Assembly: GCA_903904835.1 (NCBI GenBank)
Contig: CAIVEI010000034.1
Span: forward strand, 1 to 49,080
Source of the DNA: an uncultured Schlesneria sp.
GTDB lineage: Bacteria; Planctomycetota; Planctomycetia; Planctomycetales; Planctomycetaceae
Length of the DNA stretch: 49,080 bases
Direction: 5' to 3'
Part shown: positions 8,802 to 17,507 of the stretch, piece by piece
Position numbering within the stretch: position 1 is the first letter of the stretch
Layout: each line of letters begins with the position of its first letter
Program-made: the position numbers and the translations under genes
The notes under the pieces: model-generated
The model's input: only the letters and a program-made list of their open reading frames with translations
What the model was told of the DNA's origin: nothing
Database searches by the model: none

Positions 8802-9680
8802 TCAAGCCGCCTTGCTCGTCGGAGACTTGATCTGTTGATTCAATCGGACTTTTTCACAGATGGCATGATTCAGATTGTGGCCTGATCGATAGGCTCGAAA
8901 ATGACCTTGAACGTCACAGCCGAGCAATGCAAAGTCGCCGATGCAGTCGAGTATTTTGTGGCGGGCACATTCATCGGTCGCACGTAATTCGTTGCCGATC
9001 ACACCCTGCGGACTGAAAATCAAAAGATCTTTCTCGGTCACTCGCGAGCCATATCCCTGGGATTTCAGTGCCTGAACTTCGCTCTCCAGAATAAATGTTC
9101 TGGCGAAGGCAATCTCCCTGATGAATCGTTCTGACGAAAATTCAAACGTCATCAATTGCGGCTTGATCGGTGAACGCGGCCCATAATCGAGCTCATACGT
9201 CACAACCAGCGTACGATGGAAGACGGGTCCCGCAGTGATCTCTGAACCATCTCCACTGGGGTCGGTTCGATCATCTGAATGAAGCACGAGGACATCGCGT
9301 CGTGCTGACTGTTCGGTGATTCCCGCTTCAAGCAAGACTTGTACGAACGGCAGGCATGATCCGTCGGCACCTGGTGGTTCCGGGGCATCGAGACAGACCA
9401 GACAGTTATCAATCTGCAAACCTGCGAGTGCCGCCATGACGTGTTCAATCAGCTCAACGGTCGCACCGCAAGATGAAATGGCCGTTCGTCTTTGCCGGGG
9501 AATAACGTAATCCAACCGAGCGGGGATCGGCTGCGTCCCCTTCAAATCGACCCGCTGAAAGCAAATTCCGTAGTTTTCATCCGCAGGCAGAAACGAGACC
9601 TTGACGTCGGCTCCTGTCAGGAACCCGAAGCCCCGATATTCCGCAGGACGGTTCAGCGTGCGTTGACTTCTTTGAATCAT
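8802..9680 (-). CDS. lpxC: UDP-3-O-acyl-N-acetylglucosamine deacetylase
   Basis: 292 aa from the ATG at 9680. LpxC is the Zn-dependent committed step of lipid A synthesis. Zinc and catalytic residues are all present: His80 in VELIEHVMAALAG, the HKILDCIGD segment (second zinc His and Asp) and SGHNLNHA (catalytic His). The longest frame adds 65 codons, but the family begins with a sequence like QRTLNRPAEYRGFGFLTG, so the ATG at 9680 with AGGGTG upstream is preferred. It is part of the minus-strand block skp-lpxC-lpxA-oxidoreductase. No fused FabZ domain is present. Confidence 0.96.
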   Translation of the reverse strand: MIQRSQRTLNRPAEYRGFGFLTGADVKVSFLPADENYGICFQRVDLKGTQPIPARLDYVIPRQRRTAISSCGATVELIEHVMAALAGLQIDNCLVCLDAPEPPGADGSCLPFVQVLLEAGITEQSARRDVLVLHSDDRTDPSGDGSEITAGPVFHRTLVVTYELDYGPRSPIKPQLMTFEFSSERFIREIAFARTFILESEVQALKSQGYGSRVTEKDLLIFSPQGVIGNELRATDECARHKILDCIGDFALLGCDVQGHFRAYRSGHNLNHAICEKVRLNQQIKSPTSKAA

Positions 9681-9830
9681 GTTTTTCACCCTGCGCTGCC
9701 TTTCGCCAAATCCGGATCGCTGAGTTCGGAAGGGCGAGACCGCCGCCGAGCCGATTTCAAAATCGCAGGACGTTGTGAGAGCGGCCACGGGCTTGTGGAT
9801 AACGAGATATGGCTGAAGAGAGAACGGAAA

Positions 9831-9858
9831 CCGACCCTGGAGATCAATCCAGGGTCGG
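9831..9858. terminator. Perfect hairpin between skp and lpxC (attenuator or partial terminator)
   Basis: CCGACCCTGGA and TCCAGGGTCGG form an 11-bp perfect stem with a six-base loop, in the 204-bp gap after the skp-like gene. Read on the minus strand it is followed by a moderately T-rich stretch rather than a clean T-run. It may reduce read-through from skp into lpxC or protect the 3' end of the skp mRNA. Confidence 0.5.
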
Positions 9859-9884
9859 AGACGTTTCAAGTCCATTGAACTGGA

Positions 9885-10547
9885 CTAGTTCTTGGGAGTC
9901 CCACGTGGGGCTTTTGCCTCTTGAGGAACGTCTTTCTTTTCTGGGTTGAACTTCTTGTTCAAGCTTTCCAGAACTGGCGTGGTGATGTCTTCGTTCGGAC
10001 GGTAGTAGACGACCTGACGATTCATCCCTTGCAGCAACTGCTGTGGGTTCTCGGTGTCGAGATCTTCGCGGTTGAAGCGAATGATCAAGGTGTAGTTGAA
10101 GTGGGTCGCGTACTTCTCGACCATCTTGGAAACTTCGTTGTAGACCTGCAGATAAATCTGTGATTCCTTCTTCAGGAATTCACGCGACATCTGACGGCGG
10201 AAGTTTTCGAACTCGGCAGCCTGCTTGACAGCCTGTTGTTCGTACTTCGAATACTCAGGAGCCCCTTCAACCAGACCTTTCATCTTCTGTTGAAGTTCGA
10301 CGATCCCCTTCTGCATTTCTTTGGCTTTTTCTTCACTTTCCGAGATTTCGACCTTCAGGTCTTCTCGCAGTGATTCGAACTTTTTGTAGTTCTTGAAGAC
10401 ATAGGCCATGTCAATCAGACCGACCTTATGAGGGATGTTGGTCGCGGCCGCAGCCGGTTCCTTATTCTGGCTCCAAGCGTCCCCGGTCAGCGCGAGAACA
10501 CCAGCCAATAGGGCGATTACAGATGCCGAAACGATAACTTTCTTCAC
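9885..10547 (-). CDS. OmpH/Skp-family periplasmic outer-membrane protein chaperone
   Basis: 220 aa from the GTG at 10547. The chosen start has a strong CAAAGGAG (10558-10565) ten bases upstream and yields a clean signal peptide: KK at the start, then VIVSASVIALLAGVLAL, with cleavage near AWSQ. The mature protein opens with VGLIDMAYVFKNYKKF, the typical OmpH/Skp strand-helix start, and continues as a long coiled coil rich in Glu, Lys and Gln (about 70-150). Skp holds unfolded outer-membrane proteins in the periplasm. Its position upstream of lpxC and lpxA recalls the skp-lpxD-fabZ-lpxA order of proteobacteria. The tail after residue 190 is Pro/Lys-rich. The open frame extends 56 codons upstream, but that segment contains no signal-like start. 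Confidence 0.9.
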   Translation of the reverse strand: MKKVIVSASVIALLAGVLALTGDAWSQNKEPAAAATNIPHKVGLIDMAYVFKNYKKFESLREDLKVEISESEEKAKEMQKGIVELQQKMKGLVEGAPEYSKYEQQAVKQAAEFENFRRQMSREFLKKESQIYLQVYNEVSKMVEKYATHFNYTLIIRFNREDLDTENPQQLLQGMNRQVVYYRPNEDITTPVLESLNKKFNPEKKDVPQEAKAPRGTPKN

Positions 10548-10557
10548 GGCTGAGGCA

Positions 10558-10565
10558 CTCCTTTG
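10558..10565 (-). promoter_or_regulatory. Ribosome-binding site fixing the skp GTG start
   Basis: Minus-strand CAAAGGAG, ten bases before the GTG at 10547. No comparable site precedes the ATG at 10589 or further upstream, so the shorter start is preferred. Confidence 0.75.
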
Positions 10566-10810
10566 CGTGGCCGAACGGACGGAAATCATTTTGATTTGTT
10601 GTCGCGTCCACCAGTTCAACCACTTCCATTGGTTGCAGACTGGCAGGCGGTAAGACGACGGCATTTTGCACAGGCCGGAATTCTCGTCAATACGAAGAAA
10701 CCTGCATATTGTCATTCATCTGTCAAATTTCAGGAAATCGATGTCTATCGGCAGAATTCGCCACATGTCAGAATATTGGGTAAAAACCACGTATTTCAGA
10801 AAGTTTTGCC

Positions 10811-12262
10811 ATGCCAATACTTGTCGGTGTCGATCTCGGTACCACCAAGATCACCAGCATTGCCGTCGATGCATCATCGGGTGCAATCGTCGCAATCGGT
10901 TCGGCCGCAAATGATGCCAATATCACATCCGAGGCCGATCGGGTCCGCAGTCGGTCTGAATGGCAAGCCGATAAGATTCTTGCAGCGGCATGCCAATGCC
11001 TCGCTCAGATGTCTCAACAATTAGGATCGAAAGTCAGCGATGTCGCGGGCATCGGTGTCACGGGACAGCAGCACGGTATGGTCCTGGTCGATTTTGAACT
11101 TCGGCCCGTTTCGCCCCTCATTAACTGGCAGGATCGACGAGCCCTGGATCGCATGCCTTACAGTGATTTGACCTGGCTTGAAGCGGCTCGGGCTGCGATT
11201 GGCCACGAAGCCTGGCATCGAACCGGGTGCTGGCTGCATCCTGGATTCATGGCCGTAACCCTGTTTGAACTGGCAACGCGAAACACATTGCCAGCAAACT
11301 CACGAGCCTTGTTTATCATGGATTATTTCACAGCGGCCCTCACAGGACAGACTCCGATCACGGAGCCCTCTTGTGCCGGCAGTAGTGGCGTGTTCGATGT
11401 TCGCCTGCGGGACTGGAACGTCGAAACGATAAAGGCTCTCGGGTTATCGCCGAAGCTGTTTCCCGAGGTCCACGAAGCGAACGAAATCGTCGGGAGATTG
11501 ACCGAAGAACATGCGAGATCAACGGGTTTACTTGCAGGAACACCAGTCTTCGCAGCGATTGGTGATCATCAGGCCAGCTTTCTGGGAAGTGTTGCCGATC
11601 GGAGGAATAGCGTTCTCGTCAATGTGGGGACCGGTGCCCAGGTCGCCATGTTTACCGATGGAGTCGAATTTGTCGCTCCGATTGAACTGAGACCATTTCC
11701 ATGCGGAGGCAACCTGCTTTCCAATGTTGGTCTCGCTGGTGGCTGGTCGTACCAGGTTCTTGAACAGTTTTTTGCCGATGTCGGGCGTCGTCTTTTCCAG
11801 TCTGCTCCAACCGTCAAGCTTTACGAGGTCATGAATGAATTGGCTCGTGAAGTCCCCTTTGGTGCCGACGGCCTGTGCTGTGAACCTCGATTTTCCGGAA
11901 CACGACTCGATCCCGCCGTACGTGGTTCGATCACGGGTCTTTCGCCGCACAATTTCAACGCCGGGCACCTGGCGCGAGCGGTCCTCGACGGGATGGGCCG
12001 TTCGCTTCACGACGGATTCCAAGCCATCATCAATGTCACTGGGAAAAGGCCAACAAAACTGATTGCCGCAGGCAACGGACTCCGCGAAAACCCGCTTCTC
12101 GCCGAAATCGTCTCACAGGCGTTCGGTCTTCCAATGCAATTCACGAAGCACCGAGAAGAAGCGGCCTTCGGCGCAGTATTAGTCGCTAGTGTGGGAGCGA
12201 AAGTCTTTACAAACCTGGAGGAGGCCGCCAAGACGTTGATCCACACGACAACCGATGCCTGA
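10811..12262 (+). CDS. FGGY-family carbohydrate kinase
   Basis: 483 aa. The N-terminus GVDLGTTKITSIAVD carries the phosphate-binding DLGTT motif of the ASKHA fold (residues 6-12). GVTGQQHGMVLVD and NWQDRRA are typical substrate-domain motifs of xylulokinase/sedoheptulokinase-like FGGY kinases. The second domain has NVGTGAQVAMF (near residue 275) and AAGNGLRENPLLAEI (near 420), the adenosine-binding region. The enzyme phosphorylates a sugar or polyol with ATP in the cytoplasm; the substrate cannot be fixed from sequence, though a ketose of five to seven carbons is reasonable. It is divergently arranged from the skp block and appears monocistronic. Confidence 0.9.
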   Translation: MPILVGVDLGTTKITSIAVDASSGAIVAIGSAANDANITSEADRVRSRSEWQADKILAAACQCLAQMSQQLGSKVSDVAGIGVTGQQHGMVLVDFELRPVSPLINWQDRRALDRMPYSDLTWLEAARAAIGHEAWHRTGCWLHPGFMAVTLFELATRNTLPANSRALFIMDYFTAALTGQTPITEPSCAGSSGVFDVRLRDWNVETIKALGLSPKLFPEVHEANEIVGRLTEEHARSTGLLAGTPVFAAIGDHQASFLGSVADRRNSVLVNVGTGAQVAMFTDGVEFVAPIELRPFPCGGNLLSNVGLAGGWSYQVLEQFFADVGRRLFQSAPTVKLYEVMNELAREVPFGADGLCCEPRFSGTRLDPAVRGSITGLSPHNFNAGHLARAVLDGMGRSLHDGFQAIINVTGKRPTKLIAAGNGLRENPLLAEIVSQAFGLPMQFTKHREEAAFGAVLVASVGAKVFTNLEEAAKTLIHTTTDA

Positions 12263-12331
12263 AATGAAAAATCTGAAGCGGCCGATACCGGCAATGCCAG
12301 AATTTCTCTTACCGCGTCACCTTTATGTGAT

Positions 12332-12359
12332 ACTGCTTCGGAGTCCTCGGAGAAGCAGT
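12332..12359. repeat. Inverted repeat ACTGCTTC...GAAGCAGT
   Basis: Eight-base arms (12332-12339 and 12352-12359) flank a 12-base loop. The outer arm sequence is close to that of the palindromes at 12392 and 13029, suggesting one family. Confidence 0.55.
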
Positions 12360-12391
12360 GGCTTGAAATCGACGGTCGTTGTGTCGCTCGG

Positions 12392-12421
12392 CACTGCTTG
12401 ACGGAAGACCGGCAAGCAGTG
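12392..12421. repeat. CACTGCTTG palindrome, copy 1
   Basis: CACTGCTTG at 12392-12400 pairs with CAAGCAGTG at 12413-12421; three more G-C pairs follow inside after one mismatch, with an AAGA loop. Near-identical in outline to the copy at 13029-13058. Confidence 0.75.
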
Positions 12422-12710
12422 GCACGGATTTCAGCCGAACACGTCGTGTCTCGCTGAAACATCCTCTACTGTGCTGTTCCGACGGAGCAAGGATTCCGAT
12501 TTAGTTTTGTCAGGCCGACTACAATCCGCAAGAAGTTACATCCACCAGATGGTGAGGCTTCACCTTGACTGCTAAGCTGAGGATAAGCAGCGTCTCTCGC
12601 GGCATAATCAACACTTATGTGTGAGATGTCATCTGCAGGAGAAATAGGGGAACTCCCTTTGAGATTCCTTTGCTTTTTGATTTGAGCTCTCTCATTAGAA
12701 AAGTTTCAAA

Positions 12711-12995
12711 ATGGTTACGGTCGGAATGAACTACCACGTGTTGCCTGGCAAACAATCGGACTTCAAAGAAAAGTTCAGCGCGGTCATTGGCGCCTTAAAC
12801 GCCGCACCGGGACATACCAGCTCAACACTTTGGAACGATGTCAGCGACGATGCCTCGTTCCTCATCACCAGCGAGTGGTCAGACGAAACTGCGTTTCAGG
12901 AATTCATCCGCAGCGACGCGTTCCGAGCGGTGACAACCTGGGGCAAGGAACAAATCCTCTCAGGCCGTCCTCAACACAAAATTTACAAGCATTAA
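12711..12995 (+). CDS. Antibiotic biosynthesis monooxygenase (ABM)-fold small protein
   Basis: 94 aa. The pattern MVTVGMNYHVLPGKQSDFKEKFSAVI, then ALNAAPGHTSSTLW, then ASFLITSEWSDETAFQEFIRS matches the dimeric alpha/beta-barrel (ABM) family: a first strand, a long helix, then two strands with W and S-E-W-x-D-E-x-A-F. Members include quinol monooxygenases and heme-degrading enzymes, but many are uncharacterised. No haem-ligand motif of the IsdG type is evident, so the reaction is unassigned. It stands alone, with the palindrome at 13029 just after it acting as a likely 3' end. Confidence 0.85.
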   Translation: MVTVGMNYHVLPGKQSDFKEKFSAVIGALNAAPGHTSSTLWNDVSDDASFLITSEWSDETAFQEFIRSDAFRAVTTWGKEQILSGRPQHKIYKH

Positions 12996-13028
12996 CAACA
13001 TCTGAAAGTAGCTCGTTTAGTTGTGTGC

Positions 13029-13058
13029 CACTGCTTGACCGTCTTCGGTCAAGCAGTG
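13029..13058. repeat. CACTGCTTG palindrome, copy 2 (terminator-like hairpin)
   Basis: CACTGCTTGACCG, TCTT loop, CGGTCAAGCAGTG: a perfect 13-bp stem with four-base loop, 33 bp after the ABM gene stop and followed by CTCTTT. It may end that transcript. The sequence family recurs at 12392. Confidence 0.8.
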
Positions 13059-13221
13059 CTCTTTAGTCGGCAGAATGAGAAGACACTGCTTCTCCGAATA
13101 CTCCAGAGAGGCGTCGCCTCATCCTGAAACTTGACTCAATGAGTCAAGTTTCAAACCTGAAGAAGTCCGATGCAGTGGCACAAATCCCTGATTGAGATCT
13201 TCGACACAGTGTCGCCCTGTT

Positions 13222-14070
13222 TTATTCAGGCCCTTCCGGCGCCAGTTCCGCCTTCAACAGCGGATGATCCGAAGCTGTGTTTTCGACAAGTTCCACAGAA
13301 ATGGTCTTGAGCCCTCGCGTAAAGATCCAATCGATGTTTTGCGATGGTAAACGACCCACTAGCGATTCCTGCAGCGGGCTGTGAACATCGTGATTGCCGA
13401 CCAAATCCTCCAGCAGCGGATCACTGGCAATCGTATTCAGATCTCCGATCAGAAGACACGGTTTTTGAAGACCAAGAAACAAATCGATGACTGCTTGAAG
13501 TTGCAGGCGTCGATCGTTTTCCCGGTCAATATGCACGGCGACAATCCGGACGGCCGTGCTTTGCAACTTGACCGTCGACACAATCGCGTTTCGGTAGGCT
13601 TTGCCGCGAGTATTCACCAAAGGTACTCGAAAGCTCGATCGAACCGGGATACGAAAAAGTAATCCGTTGCCAAAATGATCCGACCACCAACGTCGTTCGG
13701 TCGGCGCAAACAGCCAGCCAGCGTCATTCGTCCGGGCCAGTGCGGCGGCCTGGTTCGGACCGGTATCACCCGACATCGCTTTGACTTCGTACAAACCTGC
13801 GAAATCAATATCGGCAAGAAGTTCGGCCGTACGTGTCAGGCTTCGCACACCATCAGACCCCTTACCACCGTGAATATTGAAACTCGCTAATGTCAGGTGA
13901 TCCGGAGATTCGTGTTTGACCGAGGATTGCAGGCTTTGATCTAACGGTTGAGTGGCATCAGCCGCTCGACGATCGGCTCCGTCCCAGATAATCAGGCCGA
14001 TCAATGCCACGGCCAATCCCAGTGCGACCCCCTTCCATTTCGTGGCGGGAACAGTCGATGACTTTGTCAT
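13222..14070 (-). CDS. Membrane-anchored endonuclease/exonuclease/phosphatase (EEP) family protein
   Basis: 282 aa. One N-terminal membrane segment lies at about 13-29 (GVALGLAVALIGLIIW), then a linker, then the EEP fold. Motifs in order are LTLASFNIHGG (metal-binding Asn), FAGLYEVKAM (metal-binding Glu), IVAVHIDREND, CLLIGDLNT (catalytic Asp and Asn) and ENTASDHPLLKAEL (Asp-His pair at the end). All metal and catalytic positions are present, so it is likely an active Mg-dependent phosphodiesterase or phosphatase. The domain faces the periplasm or cell exterior. Substrate (nucleic acid, phosphoinositide or sphingolipid type) is unknown. Confidence 0.88.
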   Translation of the reverse strand: MTKSSTVPATKWKGVALGLAVALIGLIIWDGADRRAADATQPLDQSLQSSVKHESPDHLTLASFNIHGGKGSDGVRSLTRTAELLADIDFAGLYEVKAMSGDTGPNQAAALARTNDAGWLFAPTERRWWSDHFGNGLLFRIPVRSSFRVPLVNTRGKAYRNAIVSTVKLQSTAVRIVAVHIDRENDRRLQLQAVIDLFLGLQKPCLLIGDLNTIASDPLLEDLVGNHDVHSPLQESLVGRLPSQNIDWIFTRGLKTISVELVENTASDHPLLKAELAPEGPE

Positions 14071-15355
14071 GGCACGGCTCTTATTGTAAATCGAGAATAT
14101 TTCGAAATCTGGCTGACATCGGGTTATCGTATCGCTGATCAGCTTTCCCTAATGCCGACTTCGATCGCAACGACCTGATTCGTGCAGACAATCTCAGATC
14201 GTTCAATTCAACACAATTCCACACGGACCTTAAGCGAGCCCATTTGTTCACTGGCAATATATACCCATATTCACAAGAAGCGCCACCAACATACGCAGCC
14301 AAGCGTATTTACCGCAAAAAGCCGAAGGACTATCTCTTTTTAGATCACAAACACTTGGTCAATGACGTTACATTTCTCGCAGGGCAGCGACAGCGTCACG
14401 TGACGAAACCTGCATTAGATGACACGCTCATCAGGAAATTCAATCGAATGATGCTTGTTCAATCGATCCCGTTACACGGCGCGGTTGTCAGTTTTTGTAA
14501 TGAGGGCTCTCGGCTCACATCCACAGTGGCGCGCATTGGGCGAACGCCCACGCGACTGGTTATGGCACGTTGTGCTTCAAGAACAAAGCCTGACAACGTT
14601 GACCCGCCGTGACGTGTCAAAAGAGGGAATGTCAGGTTCGTGTGGCTGCGATCACCATAGTCACACTGCGGAGTGACAAAGCAAGTTCCCCAACAAAAAC
14701 CTTCAATCAGAACATGATTGGCACCATTGGTTCGTCGATCCATTTAGAAAGGCGACATCAGTCGGTTGCCTAGAGATTTTTAAGTCATTGCAACGCATCG
14801 GTCGCTGATCACGGCGATCGACCATAAATTCGCTAACTCAAGTTTTTTAGAATTGCCTTAGAACAGGACAAAACGATTTTTAAGAACATGCCCAACTACC
14901 CAACTGCTCCATCGCCGTCGGCCACTAAGCATTGGCCCTGCGAAGATTGCCATGCCGCATGTGCATTGATCGCCCGAAGCCGGGTCAGCAGCGCCACTCT
15001 TCATTTTCAAAAGCCGTACTTTCTGTATCACAACTTCCTTAAACCCATGTCACAGCACGGAGCCTGGATCGATCCGGCTCGCAATCCCTTTAAGAGCTGA
15101 CGGCTTTCACGATCGCTCTCAGTGAAATTCCGGCGCTTGTGCTTCATGTGGACGCATAGTCAGCCGAGCATGCCACGTCATTAAAAGTTGTTGGCGCGCG
15201 TAAGGAGCCGATGCAGCCGTTCCGTAACGACTTTTTGGTTGAAAATAACCAAGGAACTCGCGCGACGGGGTTTTATCGATTCTGGAACTACGGCATTTTC
15301 TCGCGTGTTGAGATGAGATACTCGGTGTGAGTGTTGATCATCCTCAGTTGACGGT

Positions 15356-15401
15356 CCGATGCTGGCAGCATCGGCCACGTAGCCGACGCAGCTAGCGTCG
15401 G
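15356..15401 (+). repeat. Double-hairpin repeat (GCTAGC type), copy 1
   Basis: 46 bp made of two adjacent hairpins, CCGATGCTGGCAGCATCGG then CCGACGCAGCTAGCGTCGG, joined by CCACGTAG. It matches the reverse complement of 45990-46035 at 42 of 46 positions by my hand alignment. Confidence 0.8.
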
Positions 15402-15939
15402 AAGAAAACGATGCGATGAGCACTTCCAAACGTTAAGAAACTACTCGTTGATTTCTGTTGAATTGCGGTGTTGTATTTTATATATTCATGTCGCTCATTG
15501 TATTTGTCTTGAGTCTGGTTGGAAAGAATCCGGGGACTGACGTCGCCTGGATTTCCGGAAATTGAAAACTGACGACAACAATTGATCTTTGACATCTTGG
15601 AATCAATTCAATACGGGTCGAGTCGAAACGGCTAAAAAGTAGTTTTGAGAAAGTAGTACGTAGAAAGATCTGGGAATCGATTTCTTTTCTTGAACCGGTC
15701 TAATTTCCGCTTATTTCAAATCCACTCGACAGCCGCTTCCGCTGACCTCGCCGCTGTTTTTAACGGCGGGCGATCCGCGAACGGTTCGTGGTGCGCTTTG
15801 ATGGCGCGGTCCGTCCATACTTGCTCAAGTTTTTGCCGTGATTGCTTGGTTTCGATTTTTGGACTCGTCCGCACGCATCGAGCTTAGGTTCGGACACCGT
15901 TTTTTCGGCCGTCATCGTCGATCGTGATTCAAGCAGTAT

Positions 15940-16100
15940 CCATAGTTGCGCAACCTGCACACTCAGGTTCAGTCATCGTTGCGCAAATCCTCAGACCCTG
16001 AAAACATCGAAAAACGCCTATGTTTCGTCATAGTTGCGCAAAACTCCCATAGTTGCTCAACGTTTTTAAAAAGAATTTCACCACGGATGACACCGATGGG
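15940..16100 (+). repeat. GTTGCGCAA-containing dispersed repeat, copy 1
   Basis: About 160 bp with three spaced GTTGCGCAA motifs (15945, 15979, 16033) and one variant (16052), ending in a TTTCACCACGGATGACACCGATGGG tract (given in part: CACCACGGATGACACC). The reverse complement of 43700-43843 aligns along its full length, with copy 1 having one extra motif. Confidence 0.75.
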
Positions 16101-16406
16101 CGGTTCGGTCGAGATTGCAGTGCGAGGTCAGGAGACACATCGCACAACCGAGTCGAACTTGATCGAACTCTGGCGAACTCGCGCGAACTTTGACACCAGA
16201 TTTCGCGCGCGAGGTGAATCACCAAAAATAGAAGAAAAGATTTTGAACAAAAGTTAACGAAGGAAACGAAGTGAAGAAAATCGTGGTTTCTTCCCCGGAT
16301 CAATAAGACTTATACGACCTATATGACTTAGGGGATTGTTGTTGAATGGGCGTGATCAATTTTCCGGTCGGTGCTCAAAGTCAATCCAGTTACCTCTTTC
16401 CTGATC

Positions 16407-16435
16407 TTGACACCCTGGAAAGCCGTTCCTACATT
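16407..16435 (+). promoter_or_regulatory. Sigma-70-type promoter of the surface-glycan cluster
   Basis: TTGACA (16407-16412), 17-nt spacer, TACATT (16430-16435). A start near 16442 would give a leader of about 100 nt before rfbF. The leader contains a short hairpin, CGGATTCAT/ATGAATCCG, at 16492-16511. Confidence 0.6.
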
Positions 16436-16545
16436 CCGCCAGCCTTTTGTCTCGGGGGAATTGTTAAAAATACAATCGAGATGAAGGGTGGCGGATTCAT
16501 GAATGAATCCGTGCGGCTCCCAAATGGATTTGAACGGGGCATACA

Positions 16546-17361
16546 ATGCGAGTGGTTATTCTCGCCGGGGGTATGGGGACTCGTCTTCAAGAAGAAACGA
16601 CGACCCGTCCAAAACCGATGGTCGAGATTGGTGGAAAGCCAATCTTATGGCACATCATGAAGCATTTCGCACATCATCAGTGCGATGACTTCTACCTTGC
16701 GCTCGGCTACATGGGTGACTTTATCAAGGACTTTTTCCTTGATCGATATAATCTGGCAGGCAACCTGTCGATTGATTTCGCTAGAGGTTCCATCAAGCGG
16801 ACCGAAGTCGAACTCGATCGCTGGAACGTGAACCTGATCGATACGGGCCTGAACACGCTCACCGGTGGCCGACTTTTGCGTCTTCGCCGATGGCTGAGTG
16901 ACGGAACGTTTATGCTGACGTATGGTGATGGTGTCAGTAACGTCGACATCACCAAACTGCTCGCCTTTCATCGTCAGCGAGGCAAACTCGCCACCGTAAC
17001 GGCAGTTCGTCCCCCCGCTCGATTTGGTGGACTGACGATCGAAGATGGCATCGTCAATTGCTTCACGGAAAAGTCGGTCAAAGGTGAAGGCTGGATCAAT
17101 GGTGGATTTCTGGTTTTCGAGCCAGGCATTTTTGATTACCTGTCCCACGACATGGAAAGCCTGGAGCTGGATGCTCTTAACCGGGTTGCCGCCGATGGTG
17201 AGCTGGCCGCTTACGAGCACGATGGTTTCTGGCAGTGCATGGATACGTTACGTGACAAGCACTACCTCGAATCGCTGTGGCAAAGTGGCGAATCGCCGTG
17301 GCGTACCTGGGACGAAGAGACCACAGTTCCGACAATCAAGCTGAGGCCCAAGGCGGCTTAA
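16546..17361 (+). CDS. rfbF: Glucose-1-phosphate cytidylyltransferase
   Basis: 271 aa, close to the usual 257-260. It makes CDP-glucose from CTP and glucose-1-phosphate. The nucleotidyltransferase signature VVILAGGMGTRLQEET opens the protein, followed by RPKPMVEIGGKPILWHIM; LTYGDGVSNVD supplies the metal-binding Asp; GGFLVFEPGIFDYL and YEHDGFWQCMDTLRDK are diagnostic of the CDP-glucose branch rather than RmlA. The start has a GGGGC five bases upstream. It is the first gene of a plus-strand cluster, with rfbG following after a 206-bp gap that contains a large palindrome. Confidence 0.95.
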   Translation: MRVVILAGGMGTRLQEETTTRPKPMVEIGGKPILWHIMKHFAHHQCDDFYLALGYMGDFIKDFFLDRYNLAGNLSIDFARGSIKRTEVELDRWNVNLIDTGLNTLTGGRLLRLRRWLSDGTFMLTYGDGVSNVDITKLLAFHRQRGKLATVTAVRPPARFGGLTIEDGIVNCFTEKSVKGEGWINGGFLVFEPGIFDYLSHDMESLELDALNRVAADGELAAYEHDGFWQCMDTLRDKHYLESLWQSGESPWRTWDEETTVPTIKLRPKAA

Positions 17362-17443
17362 CCCGGAATTTGGACTTTCAGTGATTCGACACAACTGTTT
17401 TACCTTCAAGAGTTAAACCAACATTGCCTGGAACATCGTGAAA

Positions 17444-17507
17444 CGTTAGCCCGACGCGCAAGCGAGGGAGAACAAACCAAGACCCTCGCTTGCGCGTCGG
17501 GCTAACG
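17444..17507. repeat. Perfect 25-bp inverted repeat (CGTTAGCCCGACGCGC type)
   Basis: Arms at 17444-17468 and 17483-17507 are perfect reverse complements around a 14-nt loop, between rfbF and rfbG. The same 25-bp arm recurs exactly at 49050-49074. A transcript through here would form a very stable hairpin, which could reduce rfbG expression relative to rfbF. Confidence 0.92.

Larger units (their letters stand above)
12263..12710. other. Intergenic region with two inverted repeats
   Basis: About 450 bp after the sugar kinase. It contains the hairpins at 12332-12359 and 12392-12421, listed separately. I see no supported gene; open frames on the minus strand here run into the kinase coding region. 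Confidence 0.5.
14071..16545. other. 2.4-kb gene-poor region with dispersed repeats
   Basis: No frame in this stretch has family motifs, a good ribosome-binding site and sustained length. The best small frames (14888-15100, 70 aa; 14244-14612, 122 aa) look like chance openings. The region holds the double hairpin at 15356-15401, the GTTGCGCAA repeat at 15940-16100 and, at its end, the promoter and leader of the glycan cluster. No tRNA or rRNA was recognised. Confidence 0.6.

Noticed and set aside
9681-9875. N-terminal extension of LpxC by 65 codons
   Set aside because: No family counterpart, and a ribosome-binding site supports the ATG at 9680.
10548-10715. N-terminal extension of the skp-like protein
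   Set aside because: A strong ribosome-binding site and a clean signal peptide favour the GTG at 10547.
14244-14612. 122-codon frame
   Set aside because: No motif, no ribosome-binding site, and composition like noncoding DNA.
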